DNA of 64,000 nt from Synaphobranchus kaupii (Eukaryota > Chordata > Actinopteri > Anguilliformes > Synaphobranchidae). Below are positions 22,022 to 33,138 of this stretch, piece by piece. Where the stretch lies: positions 12,169,493-12,233,492 of the forward strand of contig CM056380.1 in assembly GCA_029718625.1 (NCBI GenBank). The letters are read 5' to 3'. How positions within the stretch are numbered: position 1 is the first letter of the stretch; each line of letters opens with the position of its first letter. The notes under the pieces were generated by a model, which was not told the origin of the DNA, did not search any database, and worked only from the letters and a program-made list of their open reading frames with translations. Made by a program: the position numbers and the translations under genes.

Positions 22022-22240
22022 TTAAAGTTTTACATTTGGTTTGTTTGGGAATTTTTTATATCAAAAGGTATAATCATTTCTCTGCATTAAAAATGGCAAA
22101 TATCTGGTAAGAAACAGCAAAGATACTCGCACTCCAAAACATGGAAAAACAGATTCCAGAGGCCGAGATGCAATAGCAATGTATATTTATATTGGACAAT
22201 TAAATAATGTGCAAGTGAAAAAAGTGCAAAACACAAAAGT

Positions 22241-22279
22241 GCAACACAGACGTTTCGGTCCTCAGACCATTTTCAGTGC
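22241..22279 (-). ncRNA. Degenerate hammerhead-ribozyme-like motif
   Basis: The minus strand reads CTGAAAAT, then a perfect hairpin GGTC-TGAG-GACC, then GAAACGTC. This is the order of the hammerhead core (CUGANGA, stem II, GAAA, cleavage GUC). The CUGANGA box is mutated. Hammerhead motifs are known from Penelope-like elements. Likely inactive. Confidence 0.4.
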
Positions 22280-22645
22280 TAGTATGTCAAAATCACAAGA
22301 CACACAGTTTATAAGGATGTAAGGTCACATGATAAATTCAGAAAAAAAGAGTTCATCAGTGTTGATTGTACAATTAGTCGATTAGTATCAAGAATCAATC
22401 AGTGTCATCGCTAAATTAATGTTGGGATTTGACAATATCCAATTTAGCACAGCAATCAATGAACATTTCAATAATTCAATTAACAATGAACAATGAATTG
22501 CTTCGATACAAAGAAAAGATGGTATTAGAACTGAGTAGTTTACGAAATAAACCATTTGTAACATTAAGTTAAATGCATCCATAAAAATTCAAATGTTAAG
22601 ACATGACAAAGAGCAATAGTAAGGACATGCTGGGCTGCGCTGTTT

Positions 22646-23341
22646 TTATAAAAAACAGGATAATTCAAAAGAATCATTAAGGCCTAAAGGATATAATGTG
22701 CGCAGGTAAAAAATCCAATGAGCTTCACATTGGAGCAAAAGTTGGTCTGTGTTTTTGCATCTACAACTCGGAAATACACGGTCAATGCCAAGCCATTTCA
22801 GATCTGAGATATTATGATTGGCTTCGGAGAAATGACGTGCAACTGGGGATTTCGGGTCTTTCCTACGAACGGAGCTACGGTGTTCGTTCATGCGCATGCG
22901 CAGCTGACGCCGTGTGCATCCTGTATATTGTAATCCACAAGGGCAAAATAAAACAAAGACGCAGTTATTAGAGCTACAGGTAATGAATTTTCTGATGTTT
23001 TAATCTTTCTTCGTAACAAAACATGTAAATGTGCTAGTTTTAGTGATACCTGTGCAAGAGGTGCAATTACGGCACGGGAAAAAGCCAATTGCATCGTCAA
23101 GATGTTCCTTAGGGGTTTTAGAGAAATCAAACGTGTCAGAGCGCACCAGCATGTCCTTGAGATTCCGGGACCTGGAGTGTGTGAAGAGGGGAAGAGCACG
23201 AAAAATGTCAGCACATGTGGGATCAGTACCAAGAACATGCCAATGGTTTTTAATGACATCTTTGATTTGATGGCTTACAATCTCAAGGACATGCTGGTGC
23301 ACTCTGACACGTTTGATTTCTCTAAAACCCCTAAGGAACAT
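22646..23341 (-). pseudogene. Penelope-like polyprotein remnant (linker and GIY-YIG C-terminus)
   Basis: The frame starting in the 23341 region reads HWHVLGTDPTCADIFRALPL, then NLKDMLVRSDTFDF and FFPCRNCTSC, the conserved Cys-bearing block before GIY-YIG in Penelope-like elements. A break with stops and sequence loss removes the GIY-YIG core itself. A second frame from 22897 down gives RMNEHRSSVRRKDPKSPVAR, HFSEANH and LRTLYPLGLNDSFELSCFL, the C-terminus of the endonuclease region. Clearly non-functional. Confidence 0.85.
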
Positions 23342-23482
23342 CTTGACGATGCAATTGGCTTTTTCCCGTGCCGTAATTGCAACTCTTGTGCAGGTATCAC
23401 TAAAACTAGCACATTTACATGTTCTGTTACTAAGAAAGATTACAACATCAGAAAATTCATTACCTGTAGCTCTAATAACTGT
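22962..23482. repeat. Inverted repeat within the Penelope-like element (about 200-bp arms)
   Basis: The left arm (about 22962-23162) and the reverse complement of the right arm (about 23273-23480) agree over about 200 bp with few differences. The 110-bp spacer contains the natural upstream coding sequence, so the right arm is the added copy. The DNA or its transcript could form a long hairpin. Confidence 0.88.
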
Positions 23483-24060
23483 GTCTATGTTTTAAACTAG
23501 CACATTTAATAATTTCCAACTTAGGCACCCATTCAGCATTGCCAAAAAAGGCGCAAACTTCCACGTTGCCTTGATTCAAATATCTGGTAAGACCAGAATC
23601 CTGAACGCAAACAGCAAGTGAAGCTCCTGGCCGTGCAAATGAAGCCTTAGTGCTTATGCTAATGTGCTACACTTAACTCCTCAAAAGACACAACTTAACA
23701 TCTAATCTTGTTCTGGGGCGCTACCTGGCCATCCTTGGCTCCCTGCAAGTTCAGATTCCTTTTGCTGGGCCCAAACACAGCGGCAGAGTAAGACTGCAAA
23801 CAGAGACTTTTACACAAGAAGCATTCAGTTCACAGTTTGTATTTACTAAATGTATTGCACAGAGAAACTCCATTAATCTAAAGAAATTAATGATTTATCA
23901 CAAGTAGTATCTCTACAAAACCATCAATCAGGATCAAAATCTGCACTTCAAATATGAGCGTTTGACACTGATGCACCTTTGGGGTCTGGAAGTATCTGAC
24001 CCTTTTCTGGCTATCAAAAACACAACACATAAGGCAAGGATCATGATGCGATTAGTAGTG

Positions 24061-24440
24061 TTTATTTCAGTTACTGTGATACAGCACACCTCTTCATGTG
24101 TTTATTTCACACTGATACAGCACACCTCTTCATGCGTTTATTTCACACTGATACAGCACACCTCTTCATGCGTTTATTTCACACTGATACAGCACACCTC
24201 TTCATGTGTGTATTTCACACTGATACAGCACACCTCTTCATGTGTGTATTTCACACTCTGATACAGCACACCTCTTCATGTGTTTATTTCACACTGATAA
24301 AGCACACCTCTTCATGTGTGTATTTCACACTGATACAGCACACCTCTTCATGTGTGTATTTCACACTCTGATACAGCACACCTCTTCATGTGTTTATTTC
24401 ACACTCTGATACAGCACACCTCTTCATGTGTTTATTTCAG
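24061..24440. repeat. 36-38-bp minisatellite ending in the PYD exon splice acceptor
   Basis: About ten units (parts CACACCTCTTCATGTGTTTA and TTTCACACTGATACAG) start at 24085, 24121, 24157 and so on. The final unit runs straight into TTTATTTCAG, the acceptor of the PYD exon. An upstream TTTATTTCAG at 24061-24070 marks the other edge. The inner units read TTTATTTCAC, one base from the acceptor. Confidence 0.88.
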
Positions 24441-24684
24441 TCTCTCCTGCGCACTCTGATGAAGCTGAAGAAGGATAAAAAGTTGAAACTGTTTCAGAGC
24501 CATCTGAGTCAGTATTCCCCAGAATGCAGTGAGAGAGAGCAGGGGGATCCTGAGGCTCTGTACATAGTGGAGAAGATGCTGGAGACCTGTGGCAGTGAGA
24601 GGTCTCTGAAGATCACACTCCACATCCTGAGGAACATGAAGCAGAAGGATCTCACCGCCTCACTGGAGAGAGATGAGCAGCACA
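24441..24684 (+). CDS. NLR pyrin (PYD/DAPIN) domain exon
   Basis: Begins in phase 0 after TTTATTTCAG and ends in phase 1 (CACA|GTAAGA). It encodes about 81 residues: SLLRTLMKLKKDKKLKLFQS starts helix 1-2, EALYIVEKMLETCG and LKITLHILRNMKQKDLTASL cover helices 4-6. This is the death-fold pattern of fish NLR PYDs, used for homotypic contact with ASC-type adaptors. The charged KKDKKLK stretch replaces the more acidic first helix of many PYDs. Length is normal for the domain. Confidence 0.82.
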
Positions 24685-25547
24685 GTAAGAGTTTTCTCTC
24701 ATTGTTTCTGCGTGTCCATTAGAGTACAGAAATGAGTTTAGCAAACAAATCTAACAGAGAACAGTGTTCTGATTTATAAAATTCACACTTTCAAAATAGT
24801 GTTTTACATTAACAATCTTACATATAGAAAACATCACACACAACATGTACACAAAGGCATTTAAATTAAAATATAGCATCAAGCATTGATTATGGGAGCC
24901 AGCAAATGCATGTGAGATTAAATGTCCCTGAGAGGGATTCAAAGCAGGAACCTTGTGCTCAAAATCCACTAAACCACTGTCCCATCAGACATACTGCTCT
25001 GAGTTTGTATCCAGGATTAAACCCCATCAGACAGACTGTTCTGAGTTTATATCCAGAGTTAAAGAGCACTCAAGATTAAATATTAGATTTTAAAATTACC
25101 ATGTGACCTTTGAAGACAGTATTTACCAGAATGATATGTGTACCACATAAACCTGAGAAATTAAATGTAAAAGGACAATTAAACCCATGTTCACTGTTTT
25201 TAGTGTGCACTTTTCTGATCATTTGTTATATTCATGATGGAATATTGGCCTAATTGAGAGGTGTGTAACACACTTTGTGGGGGGGGGGGGGGGGGGTGTC
25301 ACACACTGTGTGAGAGGTGTGTAACACACTGTGAGAGGTGTTTAACACTGTATGAGAGGAGTGTGTAACACTGTATGAGGAGTATAACACTGTGTGAGAG
25401 GTGTGTAACACTCTGAGTTGTGTAAAGTACTATGAAAACTGACTTCATAAATATTTTTATTGTCTGTTTCTTCTTGAAATAAGTTATTGAATGGGAAATG
25501 TTAAACTTATTTTAAACATAATTATTTCTCATATTTCCTCTCTTCAG
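24685..25547. other. Intron between PYD and NACHT exons
   Basis: It contains a poly-G run (about 25276-25297) and degenerate 20-30-bp GTGTGTAACACACTGTGAGAG repeats (25255-25440). A local direct repeat around 24980 and 25020 (CCATCAGACxxACTGxTCTGAGTTT) is also present. No exon seen. Confidence 0.6.
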
Positions 25548-27567
25548 ATGAATCCATAAAAGGAGCCCAGCAGACACTGAAAACTGATCTGAAGAGGAAG
25601 TTTGAATTCATATTTGAAGGTTTAGCAAAGCAGGACCACCAAACCCTCCTGAATGAGATCTATACAGAGCTCTACATCACAGAGGGGGGAAGTGGGGGGG
25701 TCAATAATGAACACGAGGTCAGAGAGATTGAGACAGCATCCAAGAGACAAACTACACAGGAGACTGCAATCCTCTGCAATGACATCTTTAAGCCTTTACC
25801 TGGACAAAAGAAACCCAGAACTGTGCTTACAAAGGGCATCGCTGGCATTGGGAAAACCGTCTCTGTGCAGAAGTTCATTCTGGACTGGGCAGAAGGGAAA
25901 GCCAATCAGGACGTTGATTTCATCTTCACTCTTCCTTTCCGAGATCTGAATCTGAAGAAGGAGAGAGAATTCAGTCTGATGAAACTTCTGCAGCACTACT
26001 TTCCACAACTGAAAGAGATCAAAAGTGTTGAAGGTGATGAAGTCAAAGTTGTGTTTGTCTTTGATGGTCTGGATGAGTGTCGACTTCCTCTACATTTCCA
26101 GAGCAATAAGATCTGCTGTGATATAACGGAGTCATCATCAGTGGATGTGCTGCTGACCAACCTCATTCTGGGGAATCTGCTTCCCTCTGCTCTCCTCTGG
26201 ATCACCTCCCGACCAGCAGCAGCCAATCAGATCCCTCCTGAGTGCGTCCACCAGGTGACAGAGGTACGAGGGTTCAATGACCCACAGAAGGAGGAGTACT
26301 TTAAGAAGAGAATCAGAGATCAGAACCAGGCCAGCAGAATTATCTCACACATAAAGTCATCCAGGAGTCTCTACATCATGTGTCACATACCAGTCTTCTG
26401 CTGGATTTCTGCTACTGTTCTGGAGACAATGTTGGGTGAAGTAGAGAGTGGAGATCTGCCCAAAACTCTGACTGAAATGTACACACACTTCCTGCTCATT
26501 CAGACTAATGTAAAGAATCAGAAGTATAATGGCACCAATGAGACAAACCCAAAGAAAATGTCAGAGTCAGATACAGAAATCATCCTGAAACTGGGACAGC
26601 TGGCTTTTCTACAGCTGGAAAAGGGCAATCTGATATTCTATGAAGAGGACCTGAGAGAGAGTGGCATTGATGTCAGTGAAGCTTCAGTGTACTCTGGGGT
26701 GTGCACAGAAATCTTTAAAGAGGAGTGTGGGTTGGATCAGGAGAAGGTCTACTGCTTTATGCATCTGAGCATTCAGGAGTATCTGGCTGCCTTGTTTGTG
26801 TTTCATTCATGTGTAAATGAGAACAGAAATGTACTCAGAGCAGAAGAATCAAAACCTCACAGTCACAGAGTGCAGCTGTCTGTGTTACACAGGAGTGCAG
26901 TGAATCAGGCCTTACAGAGTAAGAATGGACACCTGGACCTTTTCCTCCGATTCCTTCTCGGCCTCTCTCTAGACTCCTTAAAGGCTCTCTTAGGAGGTAT
27001 ACTAACACAGACAGGAAGCAGATCACCTGTACCAGACCCACAGACACAGACAGGAAGCAGATCACCTGTACCAGACCCACAGACACAGACAGGAAGCAGA
27101 TCACCTGTGCCAGACCCACAGACACAGACTGGAAGCAGATCTGGTGGAGGACAATACAAAACAAATCCCATTGTTGCTTTCTTTAAAAGACTACAGACAC
27201 AGACAGGAAGAAGATCACCTGTACCAGACCCACAGACACAGACAGAAAGCAGATCAGAGAGCATTGAGAAAACAGTCCGGTACATTAAGGAGAAGATCAG
27301 AGAGGTATCTTCAGCAGAGAGAACCATCAATCTGTTCCACTGTCTGAATGAACTGAATGACAACTCTCTAGTGAAGGAAATCCAGAATTACCTGAGATCA
27401 GGAAAACTTTCTGATGAAAAGCTGAAACCAGACCAATGTTCAGCTCTGGCCTTTGTGTTACTGATGTCAGAGGAGATCCTGGATGAGTTTGACTTGAAGA
27501 CCTACAACACATCAGCAGCAGGTCATCAGAGACTAATACCAGTAATCAAGAACTGCAGGAAGGCCAT
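25548..27567 (+). CDS. NLR FISNA-NACHT exon with winged-helix and HD2 regions
   Basis: Phase 1 to phase 2, 2020 bp, uninterrupted. The first about 75 residues are FISNA ([20 protein letters not shown] ... LYITEG). NACHT follows: Walker A GIAGIGKT at 25835-25858, Walker [10 protein letters not shown] at about 26051-26077, and sensor motif [10 protein letters not shown] near 26195. The winged-helix/HD2 part ends with FHCLNELND and [25 protein letters not shown] binds and hydrolyses ATP/dNTP and drives oligomerisation of the receptor in the cytosol. The donor is GGCCAT|GTGAGT. Oddity: an expanded in-frame 13-residue repeat lies in HD2 (27005-27255). All catalytic motifs seem intact, so the gene is plausibly functional. 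Confidence 0.95.
27005..27255 (+). repeat. 39-bp coding minisatellite within the NACHT exon
   Basis: The 13-residue unit [13 protein letters not shown] occurs at 27005, 27044, 27083 and (partial) 27122. A second short run at about 27194-27255 follows an unrelated [17 protein letters not shown] segment. The frame is kept throughout. Related genes, as I remember them, have a single TQTGS at this place before the helix [14 protein letters not shown]. Confidence 0.9.
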
Positions 27568-27744
27568 GTGAGTATTATGTCATTAATAAAGTTTATTATA
27601 AAGATTATTGACAGCATATTTTCTCACTTTCTACTTCTAATGAGAATAAAGTTAAAATAAAATTGTTGGGCAAGTAAAAGTTTGTTAAATTATTATTATT
27701 TCTGAATCAAAATGTTACAACAGCTTAATGTCCTCATTTAATGT

Positions 27745-29521
27745 TCAAGTCCACTTTTGCTATTTTAACAGTGTGTTTTTTGGGCGCTAAGCACGGCGCA
27801 AGGTGCAACTGGGCTGAACCTAGTCTCTTCATTAATTATAGGTGTGTCTTGGGCGTGACATGCAATAAACCAATCAAAATGTCATATCCCATTCCCTTTA
27901 AAAGCCTGCTTTTCCAGCTTGGCGGATTGCTTATGATGGCGAAACTGACATGCTCGTGCTTGTTTAGTGCGATCAAGGATTAGGCTATATGGATGATCAG
28001 TAGCAGTAGTAGTATTATGAGTTCCCGGTAATTCCTGACAGTGCTGTTTACAAAATATATGCTGTTAAATTTCGTTAAAAGCACCTGCAACAGCTGAGAA
28101 TAAGCGACCAATTGCTTCCTTCTCACCTTAGAAAATGCCAAATTAGCCTGCTTGTTTAACGAATTTCGTTTGATTATGCAATGAACTCATGTTCAAGCTT
28201 CATCCGAAGTTCATTAGGCTACCTGCATTCTAATTTTGATTAATAACATAACTAACGTTATTTTGCCTTAATGATGACACTAAATACAACAAATCTGTCA
28301 GGTTGGCAACCCATAGGTTCAGCATATTTTCCCTTGTTTTATAATGTCCTGCTTATGGAAATGTGACCAACCTGTTTTACTGGTAGCGTAATACTTTAAA
28401 ACGATTCACTTTCCCAGGAAGACCGTGAAAAGTGCGATGTACAGCAGGGGAAACAGACCTGCTCCTGTAAAGCGAACATGCAGATAATGGAATTAAAATT
28501 AATTGTAAATTAATTGTGTAACGTGCTGCAAATTTCGTTTCTAATTAGACGCTTAGTTCTCTTTAAAATCTTTTGTTCAGTTATGGAATAACAGGTGAAA
28601 TCAGCGGGGTTTTAATAAGCTGAGGGTATGGAAACCTTGTCACTGTAATTAAAAAAATATGAAGGACAAAGAATAGCTACAATTCAGTTAACATGATGAC
28701 ATTTATCTCCGTTTTTTAACCATAGTCTATCGAAAAAAACATTATGCACAGCGAGTCCGCTGTAGCCTAGGCTATTTGAAAAACAATAAAAGCAATATTC
28801 ACTGGACAAGGTTTTGAACTTTTTTCAGTCACAAACCATTCTATTTAGCCTACTTACAGGCTGTATTCCTAGATAAACAGAGCTGTATTGTAATGACATC
28901 TGAAGCGCATTTTCAGAACGCAAATGTCCGTCTATTGCAGTACGCAAGTTTTCCATTGAATGACAATTCACGCATTAGGTGCAAATGACAATTCACGCAT
29001 ATATAGGTGTTATCAGCTCCTTTTTAACGGATAGCCATTGTCCCCTACCATCGCACATCGCCTGGATGTTGATGGAGTGGGCTGAGAGCAATGTAATGTG
29101 GCATTGTTTCCCTTCGCTGAAGGAAAGGTATGTGGACCTATGGAACCTTTTATTATTATGCATTTTTGATATAGCCTACACAATAATAATATTTCACATT
29201 GTGATCTAGATATTTTAGTCATGCCTGTGCACGCCCCTGTGTGTAACAGACAGGAGGGTATGCGCGTTGTGCACACGCCTATGTAGACGCACTTACGTAT
29301 ATGCGCCGTTAAAATAGCATGTAAACAACTGCGACATGACTTTAGACCAGGTTTGTGGTGGTTCTAGCGCAAGCGCTTTCTGCTGGCTCAAGATAGCAAT
29401 ACGCCAAAAAGAGTTATAAAAAGTTATATTTAAGTTATAATATTAAGATAAGGGACCCTATTTTGGTGTCTAGCACAGAAACAGAATATATTTCACCTGC
29501 GCCAGGTTTGGTAGTTTTATA
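27745..29521 (-). mobile_element. PIF/Harbinger-type element, degenerate
   Basis: The sequence GGTGTGTCTTGGGCGTGACA with CAATAAACCAATCA and a following CCCATTCCCTTTAAAAGCC block (27840-27905) is characteristic of a widespread fish Harbinger family. The interior (28500-28790, 29020-29260) is the reverse complement of the transposase-bearing sequence in the 41-60 kb repeats, including a minus-strand GDNGYPLK piece. The copy is heavily mutated. The right boundary is approximate. Confidence 0.6.
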
Positions 29522-29529
29522 GTCTGCAG

Positions 29530-31065
29530 TCGGGGTGTGCAGCGATGCCACTATCTATCTGTATCTGTTCAACCATTATCTGTATCCGTATCTGTATTCG
29601 GATTAGAAACCGGAAGTGGATGTGGCTTCGGCCAGAAGTTGTTACATATAGGACATTCTTTTCTAGTCTAAAATTAATTATTAGAGTGTTCACCCCCCTC
29701 ACTGTCTTTTTTCTTTTCAAAACTTTTTATAAGAACTATATTCTGTATTTTATACTTATTTATCTATTGTTTTGTTTTGTTAAAGGTTGTGTTTGTTAAC
29801 CTATTTGAACCCCCCCACCCCCTACCTGGGGGACACTGAACAATACTTTTTGATAAGAACTGGACAAAAATCTGAGGTACAATATATAATCAACTCAGAA
29901 TGAAAAGGCAGTTTTATAAAAATCACACCATTTCATTTTACATTTGAATGGAAACTATTTCCACAATAACAGCCCTTTCTGCCTGTTGTGATTTAATATT
30001 GTACTTTTTTGTTATTTTTATAGTGATTATGTATAGTCATATTATTATCATTACTATTATTATTATGCTTTATAAAATTCAAGGAGAGGACTTAAGGATT
30101 ATAGCCTAATGATTTATTGAGAAAACACTCGAAATGAAAAAAGTAAAATGAACAGTCCAACAAGATGGATTTCTGAGCTAGCAGTAACATCCAAGTTCTA
30201 GAACACCTGAAAAGCTTTTAATTCAATAAAATGAAAAAAAAAATCGGGACATGGCTGCATTTAAACAGCTTTTAATATGCTTTTAGTATACCATTGGTTA
30301 AACGGATCACCGCGACAAGCCTAGTTAAAACATTTTTTTCTGCAGTGTAAAACGTCACATTTTCGTTTTATTAATTGCGTTGCAAGTTTGGGCTCATGGA
30401 ATGGCGAGATTGACGGAATTGCTTACGCAGGAATACGGAGGGAGAACGGACGGTCTGTACAGTTTAAAAATACAAATAACACAACTAGAATAAATAAAAT
30501 TATGATTTTTATAGCCAGTAAGTGACATTTCAAAACGGGACATAGGTTACTGATTCTAGCTGTTCCTTTGCTTTCTTTTAAAAGCTGTTTTTACGTTCTG
30601 AAAAAGTGTCGAGATTAAGGGCAGCTAAATTCAAGCGAGCAGCATTAAAGGGATAGTATCGTTTGCATGCAAGATGTTGAGATTGTTCATTTAATGTTTT
30701 GTTTCTTTTTCTTTTGCTCTCACAAGATTGACATAGGCCTATATAAACACCGCACACTGTTCGATTATAGCGAGCACGTTAAAGCTATAGGTTGAGTATC
30801 CGTAATTTCAGGGACTGCCGATTGAGTCACATGGTCCATCCCTAATGATATATTTTAATGTTTTAATAAACAAATAAACAATCCAATGCTTAATTCTGTA
30901 AAGTTCGGAAGAGGCATACAGACAGGTGGGCACTGAATCAAAGTTTTCCCCGCTGCAATTTAATTATTTCCCGCATCTAAATTATGAACTGGCAACTTCG
31001 TATCCGTTTCCAACCCACTATCTGTGCACTTCCGGATTTCGGCTTCGGTTTCGGACACACCCCGA
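29530..31065. mobile_element. hAT-type element (1536 bp), 8-bp target duplication
   Basis: The short ends TCGGGGTGTG and CACACCCCGA are inverted. The 8-mer GTCTGCAG flanks both (29522-29529 and 31066-31073). Subterminal CTATCTGTATCTG/CTATCTGTGCACTTCCGG blocks fit a non-autonomous hAT. No transposase frame found. Confidence 0.8.
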
Positions 31066-31073
31066 GTCTGCAG

Positions 31074-32158
31074 TAAACCCGTGTCAACATAGATTGGGCA
31101 GCGCAATAAGGGCTGTGTTAATAGAAACATTCTGTGCAAGTTTGGTGTTGAATAATGCGTTTCTGCAAACAAAACCAGTTTTAACTCACGCTGGAGTATT
31201 GTGCTATTTTAGTGGTGTAATGTATGTGTACTGTTTGTACGGTTCAGTTTGGGGCATCGGTAGTTGGTGACGTAAGGCGGAAGGTGAGGACAGAGAGACG
31301 AGAGTAAAAGACGGATTTAAGAAGTTATCAAGTCGTCTGGGTCTTTTTGTAAACATAACGAGTGGCGTTATGAATGCGGTACACATGACTGCATGAACAC
31401 ATAACACTGATGCGAGAGTCTATTTGACTATTTGAAATGCAAGCTAGGTTTAGTTATGCAGTCCAGTGCTGGCTATTTAGACACTGCATCTGTATGGTGT
31501 TAATAGTGTGAGCTACTTGAATGAGAGACACAAGGAAGGTGGGAGACCGGATCTACACCCATCAAATAGTGTAAAACAAGCATTTGTTAAAATTGTGGCT
31601 ATTTACTCAATATTGAGCCCAGAATACTGTAGAGCGGTTTCCTTAGTTAGTGTACATTCATCTTATCAAGTGCACGTCTGAACTGAATTAAATTTAGTTG
31701 AAGTGGTGAAATGTTTTTGTTCATTTTTAATGTGGTAAAAATTGACAGCAAAGAAACAAAAAAGCTATCGTAAATTCAAACTAAACGTGCTGTCTTTCCT
31801 GTCCTCTGGTTCACAAATGCGATGCTGCCAAGTTGAAACAGTAGCAGCAGCAGCACGATGGAGAGGCCGACTGGAGGGTGTCTCTGCCAGCTGCCTCCTG
31901 CTCCTGGCCAGTCTGGGAATATTCACCCTGCGCAGTTGTTCACAGGAACCATTTATTATAGTTTTAGCACTGGAACATAAATGGAAAATATATTTTGTTT
32001 GAAGGGGGGGAAAAAAATAAAATTAAGAATATTCAGTGTCACCTTTCTTTTAATATCCGAGTAGCGGTTCGTAGAGACGCACCTGCTCTTCGGCCATGAT
32101 GAAATTAGCAGCTGGCTGTGGCGCTAAAGCTGGATTCTCATCAAATCCGTAAATGACG
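31074..32158. other. Intron sequence, old transposon debris
   Basis: No exon or long frame. The segment just before 32158 (GAGACGCACCTGCTCTTC) looks like another piece of Harbinger-type sequence. Its abrupt change at 32159 marks the truncated end of the retrovirus. Confidence 0.45.
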
Positions 32159-32212
32159 TTATAACTCTGATATTACTATAAAAACCTTAAAATCCAACAA
32201 TTTCCCCCTCTG
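32159..32212 (-). repeat. 3' LTR remnant (41 bp) with polypurine tract
   Basis: 32159-32199 equals the first 41 bases of the 5' LTR (start TGTTGGATTTTAAGG on the minus strand). Directly upstream on the minus strand is CAGAGGGGGAAAT (32212-32200), a polypurine tract. The remaining about 400 bp of the LTR are absent. Confidence 0.85.
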
Positions 32213-32404
32213 ATCATATGATCACCCATACATCTATGATCAAACCAACATTTCAAGAAGGGTACAGAAATAGAGATCAAATATAGCTACATATGTGTGA
32301 AACAAATACACAGTTGATAATGTATGCTGACCATGAGATTGAGTATACAAACATTGTTTGAAAATGCTCTACACTTGTCTTTCATCACTATTTTTTAACC
32401 TGAC

Positions 32405-32559
32405 ATACATGTCTTGCTTTGATGTGGGAGGAAACCGGAGTGCCCAGAGGAAACCCACGCAGACACGGCGAGGACATGCAAAACTCCTCAGCCAGGATTT
32501 GAGCCTGTGACTTTCTGCTACGAGGCGGCAGTGCTATCCACTGCCCCACCGTGCTGCCC
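32405..32559 (-). mobile_element. tRNA-like SINE copy
   Basis: The minus strand starts GGGCAGCACGGTGGGGCAGT (A-box-like) and has GGCTCAAATCC (B-box-like, 32505-32495). It ends with the GTGGGTTTCCTCTGGGCAC and CGGTTTCCTCCCACATC blocks frequent in fish SINE/LINE tails. It lies inside the remains of the retrovirus 3' part. Confidence 0.65.
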
Positions 32560-32903
32560 GAGAGGGAGAAACAGTGAAAGCACGTGGTTGTAAATGTCTC
32601 TGATCGCATTCACAGCAGGAGTTCGTTGTTGCCCTCGGGGGTCCAAGATCCTCCGGTGGTGCATGTTCCGCCCTCGGAGACCTCGTTATCTTGGCGTAGG
32701 GCAGTCGAACGTCTTAGAATATCACAGGGGCGGGGATCGCTGGTCGCCTCAAATCTGAGACAGACAGGAGAGAAGTGCGGCAGTATCAAGGAAATCTTGG
32801 CAAATCTACTAAACTATGTTCAACATCGTAATTTAAACTACGCAAGAGCAGAATCGGCTATGTACATAGGTTTCATTTTTAACCCATCTGGTAGGCTATC
32901 ACT
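32560..32903. other. Unassigned sequence between SINE and RT remnant
   Basis: An open frame exists on the plus strand (32584-32940) but overlaps the retroviral RT at its end and shows no known domain. It probably represents retroviral sequence rejoined by deletion. Confidence 0.4.
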
Positions 32904-33134
32904 TTATGTTACGTCAAACGTAAAAGTTAGCCAGTCCTGACATTCTGGGACTAAAGGAACAGTCCAATATTCATTGACCATACCAATCAGTGTAAAAATG
33001 CAATGCTCAGGTTTCAGTGAATGAAATATCGTAGACGGATCTGCTACCCATGGTATCAACTTATCAATTGTTTTATTTGCCCCTCTGGAATCAACAGTCA
33101 AATGCCAGCTGCCATTTGCTTTCTTCGGCCACAA
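32904..33134 (-). pseudogene. pol: Retroviral reverse transcriptase fragment
   Basis: Contains a WPKKANGSW block, the LTVDSRGANK block (usual motif DYRxxN) and the motif A region, where the catalytic Asp position reads Gly (LIGMVNEYW). The frame stops after the QDWL block near 32907, so motifs B, C (YxDD), RNase H and integrase are gone. A frameshift separates it from the protease frame just upstream. Confidence 0.85.
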
Positions 33135-33138
33135 AGGA

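Larger units (their letters stand above)
22113..23576 (-). mobile_element. Penelope-like element with 16-bp target duplication and inverted 5' part
   Basis: Flanked by the perfect 16-bp direct repeat CAAATATCTGGTAAGA (22097-22112 and 23577-23592). Coding remnants on the minus strand (22646-23341) are the region between RT and the endonuclease and the endonuclease C-terminus. The distal part is an inverted copy of the proximal coding part. A hammerhead-ribozyme-like motif lies near the 3' end (22241-22279). Confidence 0.8.

Noticed and set aside
26835..27363. Minus-strand frames opposite the NACHT exon
   Set aside because: Shadow of the plus-strand coding minisatellite and exon; the plus strand has clear NLR domains.
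25823..27571. Treating the NACHT frame as a stand-alone single-exon gene ending at the TGA at 27571
   Set aside because: The frame is open back to a clear acceptor at 25547, and a strong GTGAGT donor at 27568 lies before the stop and matches the phase of the LRR exons.
32584..32940. 118-codon plus frame near the retrovirus 3' part
   Set aside because: No domain, overlaps the antisense RT remnant, and sits in a deletion-joined region.
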